Shown here one piece after another: positions 33,645 through 45,800 of a DNA stretch of 64,000 nt. This stretch comes from Micropterus salmoides (Eukaryota; Chordata; Actinopteri; Centrarchiformes; Centrarchidae): assembly GCF_014851395.1 (NCBI RefSeq), contig NW_024041151.1, forward strand, positions 29,992,231 through 30,056,230, read 5' to 3'. Position 1 is the stretch's first letter, and every line of letters begins with the position of its first letter. A model generated the notes under the pieces. It did not search any database and was not told the origin of the DNA. It was given only the letters and a program-made list of their open reading frames with translations. Both the position numbers and the translations under genes were made by a program.

Positions 33645-33995
33645 ACATGGGGCCATTGGTGCTTTGAGCTACATGCTAACATCCGCATGCTATCTTGCTC
33701 ACACCAACGATGCTAACATGCTGATATTTAGCATGTCTACCATGTCTACCTAGCATGTTTACCATGTTCACCACCTTAGTTTAGCATGTTAGCATGAAAG
33801 CACTAAACATAAAGTATAGTTAAGGCTGATGGGAATGTCATTATTCATAGTTGGAATTATGATCTGATGCTGACGCTTGATGAAAAGTTAGGAGTAACCA
33901 GAGTCATTAGGATTTATCCTCTGGGGACCAAACATTTAAAAACATTTCATGACAAAGTTGTTGAGATATTTCAGTTTGGACCAAAGTGCAGGGCC
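33645..33995. repeat. Common fish interspersed repeat
   Basis: Tandem-like TGCTAACATGCTGATATTTA, TAGCATGTTTACCATGTTCA and GTTTAGCATGTTAGCATG, then GAAAAGTTAGGAGTAACCAG and GACAAAGTTGTTGAGATATT, match the teleost repeat also at 21,780. Confidence 0.65.
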
Positions 33996-34742
33996 GACTG
34001 ATCAACACTGTCAGCTGTAGAACCAGACTGCAAAATCTAGGTCTCAAAATGATGTCTCCTGCCTCCGCTGTAGAATCCAAGCAACACAGAGATGCACATC
34101 ACAGTTAACACTGTTTAACAAAAACTCACGCTAAAGAACAAAAGCAAGAAATGGTACAGAACTTCACTAGATGTAGCCTGAGATCACTTGCTGCAGTGAA
34201 GATGGTTTTGGGAAAGAGGAAATAGATGTGTAGATGACAGATAGTTTTCTTGGGGTGGGGTTTGCTTCGCATTCTCCTGAAGATTTAAGGGCATGTAGAT
34301 TGCAGAAAGGCAAGAGTATGTATCAGGCTGTTCAAAATGATTTACCTCTACAGAGCAGAACCCCATCAAGTATAGCAGCAATCTTTTTCTAGCGCTCAGG
34401 AGCAAGACCTGTGAATCTGAAATGACATTTGTCCCAATCTGACATGGCATTTGCCCCAAACAAACCCTGAAGCCAAGTGTCACATCATTCAGAAAGAACA
34501 CCATAATAAGCCCTTTGGAGCCAGTTCACAGGGTACCCTACTGTGGCCCAAACCTGGCACAATTTAGAGTGTCATTTTGCATGCTGGCCTCTCATCCATA
34601 CAGATAATCATCAGTGTTGTTTCTATGGTGATGAGTTAGGAGACCATTTGCATGCCGGCCTCTGCAGTCGGAGGCCCATCTGTCCATTGGAGCACTTTCT
34701 AATTTATGTTGGTTGTTCTTGTCATCGTTGTCAACACACAGT
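33996..34742. other. Intergenic, nothing recognised
   Basis: A minus-strand frame (34,184-34,504) has no recognisable domain. Confidence 0.35.
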
Positions 34743-34745
34743 AGC

Positions 34746-34763
34746 CCCCCACCACCACCACCA

Positions 34764-34802
<39 letters not shown>
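34746..34802. repeat. (CCA)n-(CA)n microsatellite
   Basis: CCCACCACC trinucleotides run into about 17 CA units. Confidence 0.95.
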
Positions 34803-34803
<1 letters not shown>

Positions 34804-35509
34804 TCCTCAGTGGAAGTGACAGCAGACGAGCTTTGGAACTTAGAGAGCAATCCATCATGGGTGAAACTATGAGCCTGAGGTGATTCTTGACAAATACATA
34901 CACATGGCAAATATATATTATACATATTCATAAATACCTTCTTGAAACATTTTTACATAATTTGTATTTTCTCTACTGCTTGTAGAGTACACAGAGTACA
35001 AAAAAGACAGTTCTTAAGAAAGCCTTTTTCCGCCAACATTTTCTGGAAAAGTTATTTGAAAGAGCAAACTCTAAATACTAAGAACGATTTACTTCAAACA
35101 ACACGTCGGACAAATTATTTTGGTTATTTATGATTCGTAGAAAGAGGGGGGAGAAAAACCCTTAATACCTTTTTGTGTTATTTGTGAGATAAACCATGCA
35201 GCCGATCCATAGGTAAGAATTTGAAATATAAAAGTATTTTTTCAGAAAACCGCACGTTGGCATCTTCAATCTGGTTTTCCCACCCACAACTTCACTGTTT
35301 TGGCTGATTCTTACTGCTCTCGTAGCGTCGTGTTTGGCAGCGGGAGGCAGCTGTTATCAGCAACAAAGAAAACTCACAAAAACTCACTGTACATGTCTGC
35401 TCAGCACCAAACAGCAGACTGACAAAGTTAGCGACTATAGCTAAAGAGTCCGATATATCATCTGCTGGAGATCAAGCCAAAGCAAAAATAAATAAATATT
35501 CCATTCCTT
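34803..35509. other. Intergenic, nothing recognised
   Basis: No gene or clear repeat. Confidence 0.35.
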
Positions 35510-35690
35510 TCACTTGGTAGACACTTTTGTCCAGAGCGATTTGCCTTTTTCACCATACATATAGACATGGAGCTATTTGGGGTTGAGTATCTTGCTCAAG
35601 GACACGTGGACAGGAGGAGCTGGGGATCAAACCAGTATGATGACACAAAGGATTGAACCACCACAACTGCTGGCCAACCCGCCCTACCAG
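35510..35690 (-). mobile_element. SINE fragment
   Basis: On the minus strand GGTTTGATCCCCAGCTCCTC and TCCTTGAGCAAGATACTCAA followed by CCCCAAATAGCTCC match the B box and body of the SINE family also at 36,396 and 46,212. Confidence 0.55.
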
Positions 35691-36395
35691 CAGCCAGCAA
35701 CCTCTATCTGCGAATTCTGCAATCCTCCTCTTGGTGAGACAAGGTGGTTATCAACACCCCAGAGATTAATTAACGCTAGTAGGTGGTAAAATTTCACAAC
35801 TCTTAGTACAAAACTCAAAGCAGATATTCACAAAGGCTGTTTTTTTAACATGTAATCACATGTTCAATTGTTCAAAAGTTCAACACACAAAAATACAGAG
35901 TAACTTTTTCAGTAGTAGTAGTAAGTAATTGTCTTTCACGATACAATGCTCACAATACTTTTAAAATGCTTCTCTTCTGATTTGCATAAAAACCTTTGAC
36001 TAACACTTAAATCAAACTGCTCTTAATGGTTAATCACGGAACTGTTTGGTAAACCTATAGATTTTAAATTGGTTTGTCAGCTATATAAAATGTGTTTGTA
36101 TGAACATCTAAATTACATGTAACCACACATAATGAATAGCCTACTAATTATTGCTAATGGATTTCACCTAGTGGTAACCACAATTGGTCACCCAATAAAA
36201 GGCTGTGTCAACACTGGCAATTTCCTTAGGAAGAGCTGGTGGACAAGGGATCCTTCAGAGAGGTGGGCATGGGCACCAACCGTGAGGTCAGGGAGGCGGG
36301 CATAGGGCCCATCAAATGGTTGGTTGTCAGAAAGAGGGAGGCAGAACTGTTGTCTGTAGTGATCATGTGGTGAACTGAGGTTTTACTATGGCAGA
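35691..36395. other. Intergenic, nothing recognised
   Basis: No gene or clear repeat. Confidence 0.35.
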
Positions 36396-36613
36396 GGGAG
36401 CTGTGGCTCAGGAGGTAGAGCGGGTTGAAACATAGCAGGAGGTTGAAGTATCCTTTGGTAAGATACTGAACCCCAAATTACCTCTGGTGGTCCACCAGTG
36501 TGTGAATGTTAGTTTCTGTTGGAGCACTTACTCAGTGTGTGAATGCAGATGTAGTGTAAAAGCTCTTTGAGTGCTCGAAAAGACTAGAAAGGCGCTATAC
36601 AAATACGGAGCAT
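36396..36613 (+). mobile_element. tRNA-derived SINE with L2-like tail, near full length
   Basis: GCTGTGGCTCAGGAGGTAGA (A box) and GGTTGAAGTATCC (B box) sit at tRNA spacing. The body CCCCAAATTACCTC ... TGTGTGAATG follows, then an L2-type tail AAGCTCTTTGAGTG ... AAAGGCGCTATACAAATACG. Confidence 0.8.
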
Positions 36614-36615
36614 TT

Positions 36616-37335
36616 ACAGAGGCTGCCAGATTAGTTGATCCAAATCTAAAAAGATCAACTGTCAATTCTATCATCCAAACTTTTCAGCAAGAAAACTGGT
36701 AAGTTTGTAGGATATCTTTTATTTTGATATTTAACCTTTATTTAACCAGATGATCTCATTGAGATTTTTCAAGAGAGACCTGGCGAAAACGGCAGCATAT
36801 TGACAGAGTGGAGTTACAGATACGAACACCAGACACACCCACAACAAGCAAAGGACATTCAACAAAAACTCTTAAGATGGACAAATAAACAGTATAACTT
36901 TAAGACCAATTAAAAGTACAATTTGTACATAGGTTTAAAGGAAGTTGTTATTTCAAAAGCAGTGACAACAATTTATTGCTTCTGGTTCCAAGTCTTTCAT
37001 TCGGTGTTTAAATTCAACAAAGGAGATCAGAGATATACTCTGCTTTGCCACTTACAGTTCTGTAAATTGTAATGCATTTAAATTCATCAAACGTGTTACA
37101 GAGTTCTTACAGCATGATGTCAACGGTATACTCAATTCTATGCTTAGAATGGACAGAAAACCCCATAGTGGTTTCCTGACTGACCAGCAGGAGTGGACAG
37201 GCAGGGAATACTACTGCCAGAAATAAAGCAGGCAATTGAGGAGAACAATGACACCTTTGCCAATGTGGCATCCATCAGCCTACCAACCGTAAGGAGTCAC
37301 CTATGTGACAATGTGGGAGGATGTCTTCTTTGATC
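36616..37335 (+). mobile_element. Decayed DDE transposase N-terminus split by another repeat
   Basis: ARLVDPNLKRSTVNSIIQTF (36,620-36,690) and, after an inserted-looking repeat (TTTAACCTTTATTTAACCAG, 36,730-37,080), EIKQAIEENNDTFANVASIS plus LPTVRSHL (37,215-37,310) look like helix-turn-helix parts of an IS630/Tc1-type transposase. No catalytic residues remain. Confidence 0.4.
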
Positions 37336-38509
37336 ATAACATATATGATTACATATCGGATGGATATTATGGAAATGACAGACTCTGTAAATGTTGGGAA
37401 ATGTGAAAACTGTGTAATTGGTCTTTTACAGTATCCACAGCACTTCTAAGGCGATTTCAAACATGTATCTTGCATTGTTGGTTATTGGATTCACTGAGTT
37501 AAAAGGACTAAACTGAAAAGATATCATGTTGTGTTTTGGTTGATTAAACCATCTGTTCTCATGAAATTTCACGAGAAACTTATATTTTAATCAATGGTTG
37601 TGTGGTGAGAGATGTTTACAATCCAAATGAATGCACGATGGCAAGTTTTGAATGAAAGACTGGTTGTGCTACAAGTGTGATGAGTTTGGAGTTATGTACT
37701 AAGAGCTGTGAAATTTTACCACATGCCTGCAACAATAGTACCAAAGCGAAGGTTGTGGGTTTTAATCCCACTGAGGTCACATAAAAATATCATGACTTAG
37801 GGTAGTAATTCTAAAGTTTGCAATCTCAACATATCAGGAAAAATAAATACATACATGTATCTTAAGCAAATGGTCCAGTGATGATCAATTCAGAACATAA
37901 TGTATTTCAATGTGAAACATGTCTTCCTACATATTTTTTGGACTTAATGACAGATGTAGTTATAGTTGTGAAAAAAGGTTTTTTTTGATGATCTGTTGTG
38001 TTTTGTACCAAGTGTGGGAAATAATACCATAGTAACAGACAAAACCATCTGTAACCATCATTTAAATCTTTTATTGTAAAACCGAAAAATAGTTCAGGTA
38101 AAGCTCAAATTTCACAATTAAGTTGCTGGTCCAAGTAAGTAAGGTTCTTACCTGGACCCTCAGAAGGTTCTAGATGCAACCCATTTAGTAGGTTTGAATT
38201 AGAAGACTCAGGGTTGCAGTTGGAACGTCCAGAAGGCTCAATTGTTCTGGGACAAGCACAGGAACCTAAAAATGTTTTTAGCATTTGCCATTCCAGCAAA
38301 CATGGAAGAGCCATATGTAAAGGCTCTTTTGGTTACTTATGGCTAAAGCTAGAGTAATAAAGATTTCCAAGGGTTCAGTAGCAGTATACAAAATATGTGC
38401 CACTATTAAATGATACAGTAATCTGATGCTGCCACCTACTGGAGGCAATGTGTCATGCAGTCGGTCATAACTGCGGCTGGTTTGAAGTTGCTGCTGGCGT
38501 TACCAGTGA
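37336..38509. other. Intergenic, nothing recognised
   Basis: A GGGTTTTAATCCCACTGAGG stretch near 37,757 could be a lone SINE B box. Otherwise empty. Confidence 0.35.
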
Positions 38510-38690
38510 AAACTTGTTACAAGTATGTAAGTATCGTCAGAAAAATGTACTTTAAATATCAAAATATCTAACTTAACGTACTTATCATGCAGAGTGGACC
38601 ATGTCAGTGATATATATGATGGATTTGTTACTACTGATGCATTAAAGTAAAAGCATTTAATGTAGTAGATGGTCAAGGTGGAGCAAATTC
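38510..38690 (+). mobile_element. Non-autonomous hAT-like repeat fragment
   Basis: ACTTATCATGCAGAGTGGAC, TGTCAGTGATATATATGATG and TACTGATGCATTAAAGTAAA match a very common fish repeat (also 4,625 in reverse). Confidence 0.55.
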
Positions 38691-39309
38691 TATCTTCTTA
38701 TTAGGTTTGTTAGTTTAATAAAAAATAATGCATCATGTTTTGTAAAATCTTAAAGCACCTGTACATCCGTACTCTACCTACACAGGTGTCTGCACTTATG
38801 ATGCCTAATTCGACCTTGTCATTACTGTATGTCCACCCCCCCTTCGTTAACTTAAGGGCATATTTTGAAGACATTTTAGATCCCCATAATACTAGGTGTT
38901 TTAACATTTCAGGAAGAGCGGACAAACAACCTAAAAGAAAATGCGGTTACTTCAGCGTCTAGTCTTGAAATGTGGAAGGCATTTTGTAACAACTTCTCAT
39001 CCCTAGCATCATTAAGGTTTAGTTTTAATGGTATTTTTTAGTGTCCATATGAAAGATTATCAAGATATAAAAGCATTCTTCCTCATTCTAACACATTTAA
39101 CTTTTTCTAACATCACCAACTCTGAAACAAGCTTTAGTGAGTCTTGGCCCCCTTGACTTTCTAAACTGGGCAGACAAAGCCCAGGCTGCTGTCCAACTTC
39201 ATGTTGTTGTTTGGTTTTAAACAAAGATTCAGGAACACCAGCTCACACAAAATGTACTTTTTCCAGTGTGTGAGTTTAACCCCTAAGAACTCTTCAGGTC
39301 ACACAAAAA
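38691..39309. other. Intergenic downstream of cdk9, nothing recognised
   Basis: Two short frames on opposite strands (38,710-38,962) without domains. Confidence 0.35.
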
Positions 39310-39876
39310 GTCATATTTATAGAGGGAAAAAAACATTTTATTTGAGGTATGTCGCTGCTGGACATGTGTTCAGAAATGTTTGTGGTGTCCTTCTAAAATA
39401 GTTTAAATAAAGACATTCTCGCTTTCTTATTATAAATAACCTCAAAATACTGCACAGGCTTTAGAGAGAGCTATTTTATACAAAACAATGATAAAACAAG
39501 TGTAAAACTGTCAAAAAACTAAAATACCAGACTCATTCCCAAACTTGCAATCACAATTAAAACTAATGTGAACATAGCAAAGCCGTTTATACAGAGCTGA
39601 ACACTGACTCTTCATCTCTAGCTGGAGAAAAAGCACTAAGTCAGAAGATAATAACTTGGCTTGCAAAGGGCTCCGAATAACTTTGGAAATTACAGTCCTG
39701 TCCCTGGTCAAACAAACAGTGATCATATGAAACTGTAGAGAGCTCCAGGTAATGTCCGCCAATCCTCAAAACAAAAAAGGAATGCGTACCCACCTTCAAC
39801 ATTAGGCCGGCTGTCATTTGTTACTCAACAAAAAGTCCAACAAGGTAAACTACTTGTCCGTAAACTTCTTCAGCCA
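39310..39876 (-). other. Probable cdk9 3' UTR
   Basis: On the minus strand an AATAAA (plus-strand TTTATT at 39,337-39,342) lies about 535 bases after the cdk9 stop and is followed by a T-rich stretch. It is the nearest canonical poly(A) signal that I noticed. The actual cleavage site is not visible. Confidence 0.5.
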
Positions 39877-42800
39877 CTAAAACACTCGATCAAACTCCGT
39901 CTGACTGGTGGTGGCTGGGTTTCTGTTCTGATTGGGCTGCTGCTGTGGCATGTGGCCTCTCCGTCTGGGCGGGGCCAGGTATTCAAACATGGAGGTATTG
40001 TGGGTGGAGAGCATGTTCTTCAGGTCTGACGGCATGGGGTCGGACCAGAAGAAGTCATGGTTGAGCGCGTCGTCGCTGTCTATGCGCTGTGCCGGGTCCA
40101 GGACCAGGAGTTTATCTATCAGATCCAGGGCGTACGGGTCTTTCACATAGGCTTTGAGACGATCCTTCACTTTCCTCTTTTGGCCTTTAGGCAGCTCCAT
40201 TTTCTGGTAAAGCTCATACTTCTTATCCACACCAGGCCACACCTGACAGAAAGGGAAGATGTTTCAGGATTTGGTTGACATAGCAGACAAGTAATGCAAC
40301 TTGACTCTAAACTCGTCATGATATCTGACCTCAGCAGTGATGGAGCCACAGAGCTGGCTGATGAGAGTGAGCTGGTGCTGCTCAGTGTTGCCTTGCATTA
40401 TGGGACTTCTGGTCCACATCTCTGCCATGATGCAGCCCCCACCCCACAGGTCAATGGGGGGGCCGTAGTCTCGTTCACCTACCCCCCCAAAAAAGGATGG
40501 GATTAATAATTAAATACTGCAAGCTTTCTTCGGGTATGAAAATGAAGAGGTACCCTGTGGAGTAGCGTAATGGGGTTTTAACATGTTGGTTTTGTTTGTT
40601 CATGCAGCACACGATACAGTCCTATAATGGTTTCACACTATTCCACTGATCTCCAGGCTGTAGATGTGCCAGCAAATGCAGTGAAGGACACTAGAAGTTT
40701 GCCAACTTGCAGACACATCAGCTTTGCTAATATTATGTTTGTTAGACCTCAAGGATACACATGTGTTTGTGAAAAAGACTGAATGTAAATCAGAAACTTT
40801 ATTTACAACAAGACGCCACAAGGTACTTTTAAACTATACCTTTAAACTAATCTGCAGCAGAGTTGCCAGTTTGTCCATCTCATAGAGGCTGAATGATGTT
40901 TTGCAGCAATGAGTTTATACTGTGCTCATCAAAAGGAACATTATTGGTTTTGTCCTTTTTGTAATTTGTGCAGCACTTTGTAAACTCAGCATCCGTGAGT
41001 TCTCTAGATCATTACTTGTCATGAATCTAACGTTTGATGACAACATGTGTTTCCATCCTTATTTAAACGCCAGAAATTAAAAAAACTAATTTTGAAATAT
41101 CACAAAAAGGTTTTTACCCTTGGCTGAGGAGGAAAAATTGGTGTATCGATGAAAGAGAGATGCAACAAGGTGCAATGGAAACTAGAGATGCACCGAAATG
41201 AAAACTCTTGGCTGAAACCAAATATAATGAAAAAACACTGAACATGTAAATTCACATTTTTTTCCCAGTGCATAAATTAAACATTCAAAAGGTGCTTTTT
41301 CCTCAGTGTTTCCATCCGGATTTGGAGAGACTATGGTGGGGGGTCTGAGGCCCGAGAGGGTCCAGTAAAGTAAATTACATGTGTCCATTTACTTTTAATG
41401 GACACATGTAATATGTTTTATACTTTCTGTGAATATAATCCAATTAATCTTATTTCCATCCTGTATAGACACCTTATTTTGAAAACCGTACGTTGTCACA
41501 TGTGTATCCTCGCGCTAAATTCATCAAGTCTGACCCAGTTTGATAAATAATGTTGTATGTGGTGCTCATACGGCGTAACATGAAGACTTCACAGCCTCTC
41601 TTCATGTAGGACTCTCAAACTGCAACACTCGTCTTTGTAAGGAGAGAAACTGACAGGAGAAAGTCGCTGACCTGCCTGTCTGCTTGCTCTGGGCCGTTTC
41701 AGTGGATTTACCATAAAGGCTTGAATACGTGTGCACTCCAAATTTAGCTTAGGTTAATCGTCTTCTCAAAATTGAGTGACAGAAACACTCAAAGCGGGTC
41801 AGACCATTTGTTATCTTTTGGATGTGCTGGGAAACAATTCAGTAGAACAGCGTCTGCAAACGGCGTCTTATTTCTTTATCCTGTTCTCGTTGTTAACTTC
41901 GATTTATTTATGTAAAACGCAAAACATTTTGATTTATGCAGCTGTCTGTCTGTCCCGCTGCGCGCAGGCTTGCGTCTCAGCTGTGACTAACTGTGGCATG
42001 AAGTACAGGTGCTGGTCATAATTAGAATATCATCAAAAAGTTGATTTATTTCAGTAATTCTATTCAAAAAGTGAAACTTGTATAATGTATACATTCATTC
42101 CACACAGACTGATATATTTCAAGTGTTCATTCCTTTTAATTTTGATGATTATAACTGACAACTAATGAAAACCCCAAAATCAGTATCTCAGAAAATTAGA
42201 ATATTGTGAAAAGGTTCAATATTGAAGACACCTGGTGCCACACTCTAATCAGCTAATTAACTCAAAACACCTGCAAAGGCCTTTAGATGGTCTCTCAGTC
42301 TAGTTCTGTAGGCTACACAATCATGGGGAAGACTGCTGACTTGGCAGCTGTCCAAAAGACGACCATTGACACCTTGCACAAGGAGGGCAAGACACAAAAG
42401 GTCATTGCTAAAGAGGCTGGCTGTTCACAGAGCTCTGTGTCCAAGCACATTAATAGAGTGGTGAAGGGAAGGAAAAGATGTGGTAGAAAAAAGTGTACAA
42501 GCAATAGGGATAACCGCACCCTGGAGAGGATTGTGAAACAAAACCCATTCAAAAATGTGGGGGAGATTCACAAAGAGTGGACTGCAGCTGGAGTCAGTGC
42601 TTCAAGAACCAACACGCACAGACGTATGCAAGACATGGGTTTCAGCTGTCGCATTCCTTGTGTCAAGCCACTCTTGAACAAGACACAGCGTCAGAAGCGT
42701 CTCGCCTGGGCTAAAGACAAAAAGGACTGGACTGCTGCTGAGTGGTCCAAAGTTATGTTCTCTGATGAAAGTAAATTTTGCATTTCCTTTGGAAATCAAG

Positions 42801-45800
42801 GTCCCAGAGTCTGGAGGAAGAGAGGAGAGGCACAGAATCCACGTTGCTTGAAGTCCAGTGTAAAGTTTCCACAGTCAGTGATGGTTTGGGGTGCCATGTC
42901 ATCTGCTGGTGTTGGTCCACTGTGTTTTCTGAGGTCCAAGGTCAACACAGCCGTCTACCAGGAAGTTTTAGAGCACTTCCTGCTGCTGACCAACTTTATG
43001 GAGATGCAGATTTCATTTTCCAACAGGACTTGGCACCTGCACACAGTGCCAAAGCTACCAGTACCTGGTTTAAGTACCATGGTATCCCTCTTCTTAATTG
43101 GCCAGCAAACTCGCCTGACCTTAACCCTATAGAAAATCTATGGGGTATTGTGAAGAGGAAGATGCGATACGGCAGAAGAGCTGAAGGCCACTATCAGAGC
43201 ACTCTCGTAACACCTGAGCAGTGCCACAGACTGATGGACTCCATGCCACGCCGCATTGCTGCAGTAATTCAGGCGAAAGGAGCCCCAACTAAGTATTGAG
43301 TGCTGTACATGCTCATACTTTTCATGCTCATACTGGCCAACATTTCTAAAAATCCTTTTTTTGGATTGGTATAAGTAATATTAAAATTTTCGGAGATACT
43401 GAATTTGGGATTTTCATTAGTTGTCAGTTTTAATAATCACAATTAAATGAAATAAACATTTGAAATATCAGTCTGTGTGTAATGAATGAATATAATATGC
43501 AAGTTTCACTTTTTGAATGGAATTACTGAAATAAACCAACTTTTTGATGATATTCTAATTATGACCAGCACATGTATATATTTACATCTACAAGTCTATT
43601 TTAAAAGACAAGTTGCACACCAACGCCAGGATCATGCCCAACAAAAAGGCTTTCTTTTTGATAATCCTCGTCAACAATGCTCTTATGAATGATGTTTGCA
43701 TATTTCTGCCTTTGTGCGCTGCATGGAATTTTTTGGTGGTCTCTTACCCAGCAGCAGCTCTGGAGGTCTGTACCAGAGTGTGACCACGCGGTTGGTGTAG
43801 CGGTTCCCCTGGCTGTTTTTAGCCAGGCTGAAGGCTCGAGCCAAACCAAAGTCAGCCAGCTTCAGGACACCGTCTCTGGTAATGAGCACGTTGGCTGCTT
43901 TCATGTCTCTGTGAAGGATCTGACGCAAGAGAATACAATATTATGATCAAGACCACAAGACACTGTAACAATTATGTATATACATAACAAATGAGATGGT
44001 ATACTTTCAGGAAAACAAATGCATCAAATACAAGGGATCATTAGACATCACATCTTGGTGGCCTGCAGATGTGTGCTTATTCTATTCTTCAGGTATGAGC
44101 TTTAAACTAAAAAGAAGCTGTTTTTTATATATTTAGGAGGCCAACATGAGGTTAACTAGATGATACAGTCTGAGTGCAGTTGGGGTTATATTCTCCCAGA
44201 TCTTCAATACAACAGTGATTGTAGTTGTAGTAAAACTGATGGTTGTCTTCTGCACTAGTGGGATCAGCTGATAAGACTTGTGGCCAGTTCAGTGTGATCT
44301 TTCCTCCTCACCAGATACGTGCCAGTTTTCTCAGCACTCTATTTAAAAAGGTATTTTACATATATATTTTGTTTTAGACCCCAGAGGCCAAAATAACCAG
44401 TGGACAGTCATCTTTATCAGCGCCTTACCTTGTTCCTGTGGATGTAGTACAATCCATTGAGCAACATCTGCATAACCTTTTTGATCTCTGCCAGAGTGAA
44501 CTTCACATTGGCATTGCTCAGCAGCCCGGCCAGGTCGTGCTCACAGAAGTCAAACACCAGGTAGATGCTGCCTTTGTATCTGTTGAACTGAGTAGCTTCA
44601 GGAACAATGAGAGGGGGAAAAAGTCATGGGTCAGTTTATAACCCGGTTTAGGAGTCACCGTTTGGTGCAAATGAAAAACTAAATGGGTTAGGACGCATTT
44701 ATTTTGAAAAGACAGTAGTGCAAGTATCAAAGACAGACAAAGTCATCTTACTGGGGACTGAGGTAGCAGTTTGTTTCTTTAGTTTGACAATGGCTATATT
44801 TTATGCAACATTATAAAGTAATTTTATCGTAAAATAACAGCTTCAAAGTCCTTTTGATGGTACATTGACTTGTAATAGGGAGAATCGCATCAGCTAATGT
44901 GCTATGTAACGCTGGAATCCTGGCCAGGACATTTATCACGACGGTGTAGTGGTTCACACCATCAACGCAAAAACTATATAGTGTACAATGTAAGTTATTT
45001 TAAAGAAGCTAGCGCAGTATTCTCAGTATGGATATCATGGCAGAGTCTGAGAAGAGACTGAAGACGACATCGGAGGAAGCGAGGAAGAGAAAAAGACAGA
45101 GTGGCAGAGACTGGCTTTTACTCTTTTGCATGAGCTAAAAGGATGCAGGACAGATGCACAGCTGGCCTTCTTTCTGTTGACTAGTCAGTAATAACAGCTG
45201 CTTTCTGTGTGTTGTGTTGTTGTGCTATTTTGCACAGATGTACATATGTTGTGCACATATTGCTAACATGTTTCCGGGCAGAACTGGCGGCAAGGTTCCA
45301 CATTACTTTAATCTACATAGTGTAGTCTGTGTACAAGACCGTGACCAGCGTACCATGACGAATCGGCACAAATACACGAACCGTTACAGCTCTACTTCCA
45401 TCAAAATAATTTTATGCAATATATGCTTTCTGCTCCTATTACACATATTTTGCTATTTACACATTGTAGAACAAATGACACAAACATACATAAAAGACAG
45501 CAAATTGATTGTCAGAGCAAATTTACAGACTGAAGACTCGTGACACCAACCTTTGGTTCTGCAGATCTCAATCAGATTGACCACATTCTCATGTTTGAGC
45601 AGCTGCAGGATCTTGATCTCTCTCAGAGCTGTGATTGGGAACTGAAACAAAGCAGCCAGAGGAAACTTCTATAATGACTGTCTAGAAACAATGATGCACC
45701 AATATGAATTATGCATTTAGTCCATATTTAAGATGTACGCAGCCAGAGCAGAATAAAGACAAGCAGCACTATGAGGATAGGACATACGCAGCAGCTTTTA

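Noticed and set aside
33383..33753. Hydrophobic small ORFs (possible membrane protein)
   Set aside because: They lie over a LINE 3' end and a common repeat, with no start context or homology.
33640..33800. CRISPR-like array of GCATGTT repeats
   Set aside because: Repeat units are irregular and match a fish interspersed repeat; no spacers or cas genes, eukaryotic context.
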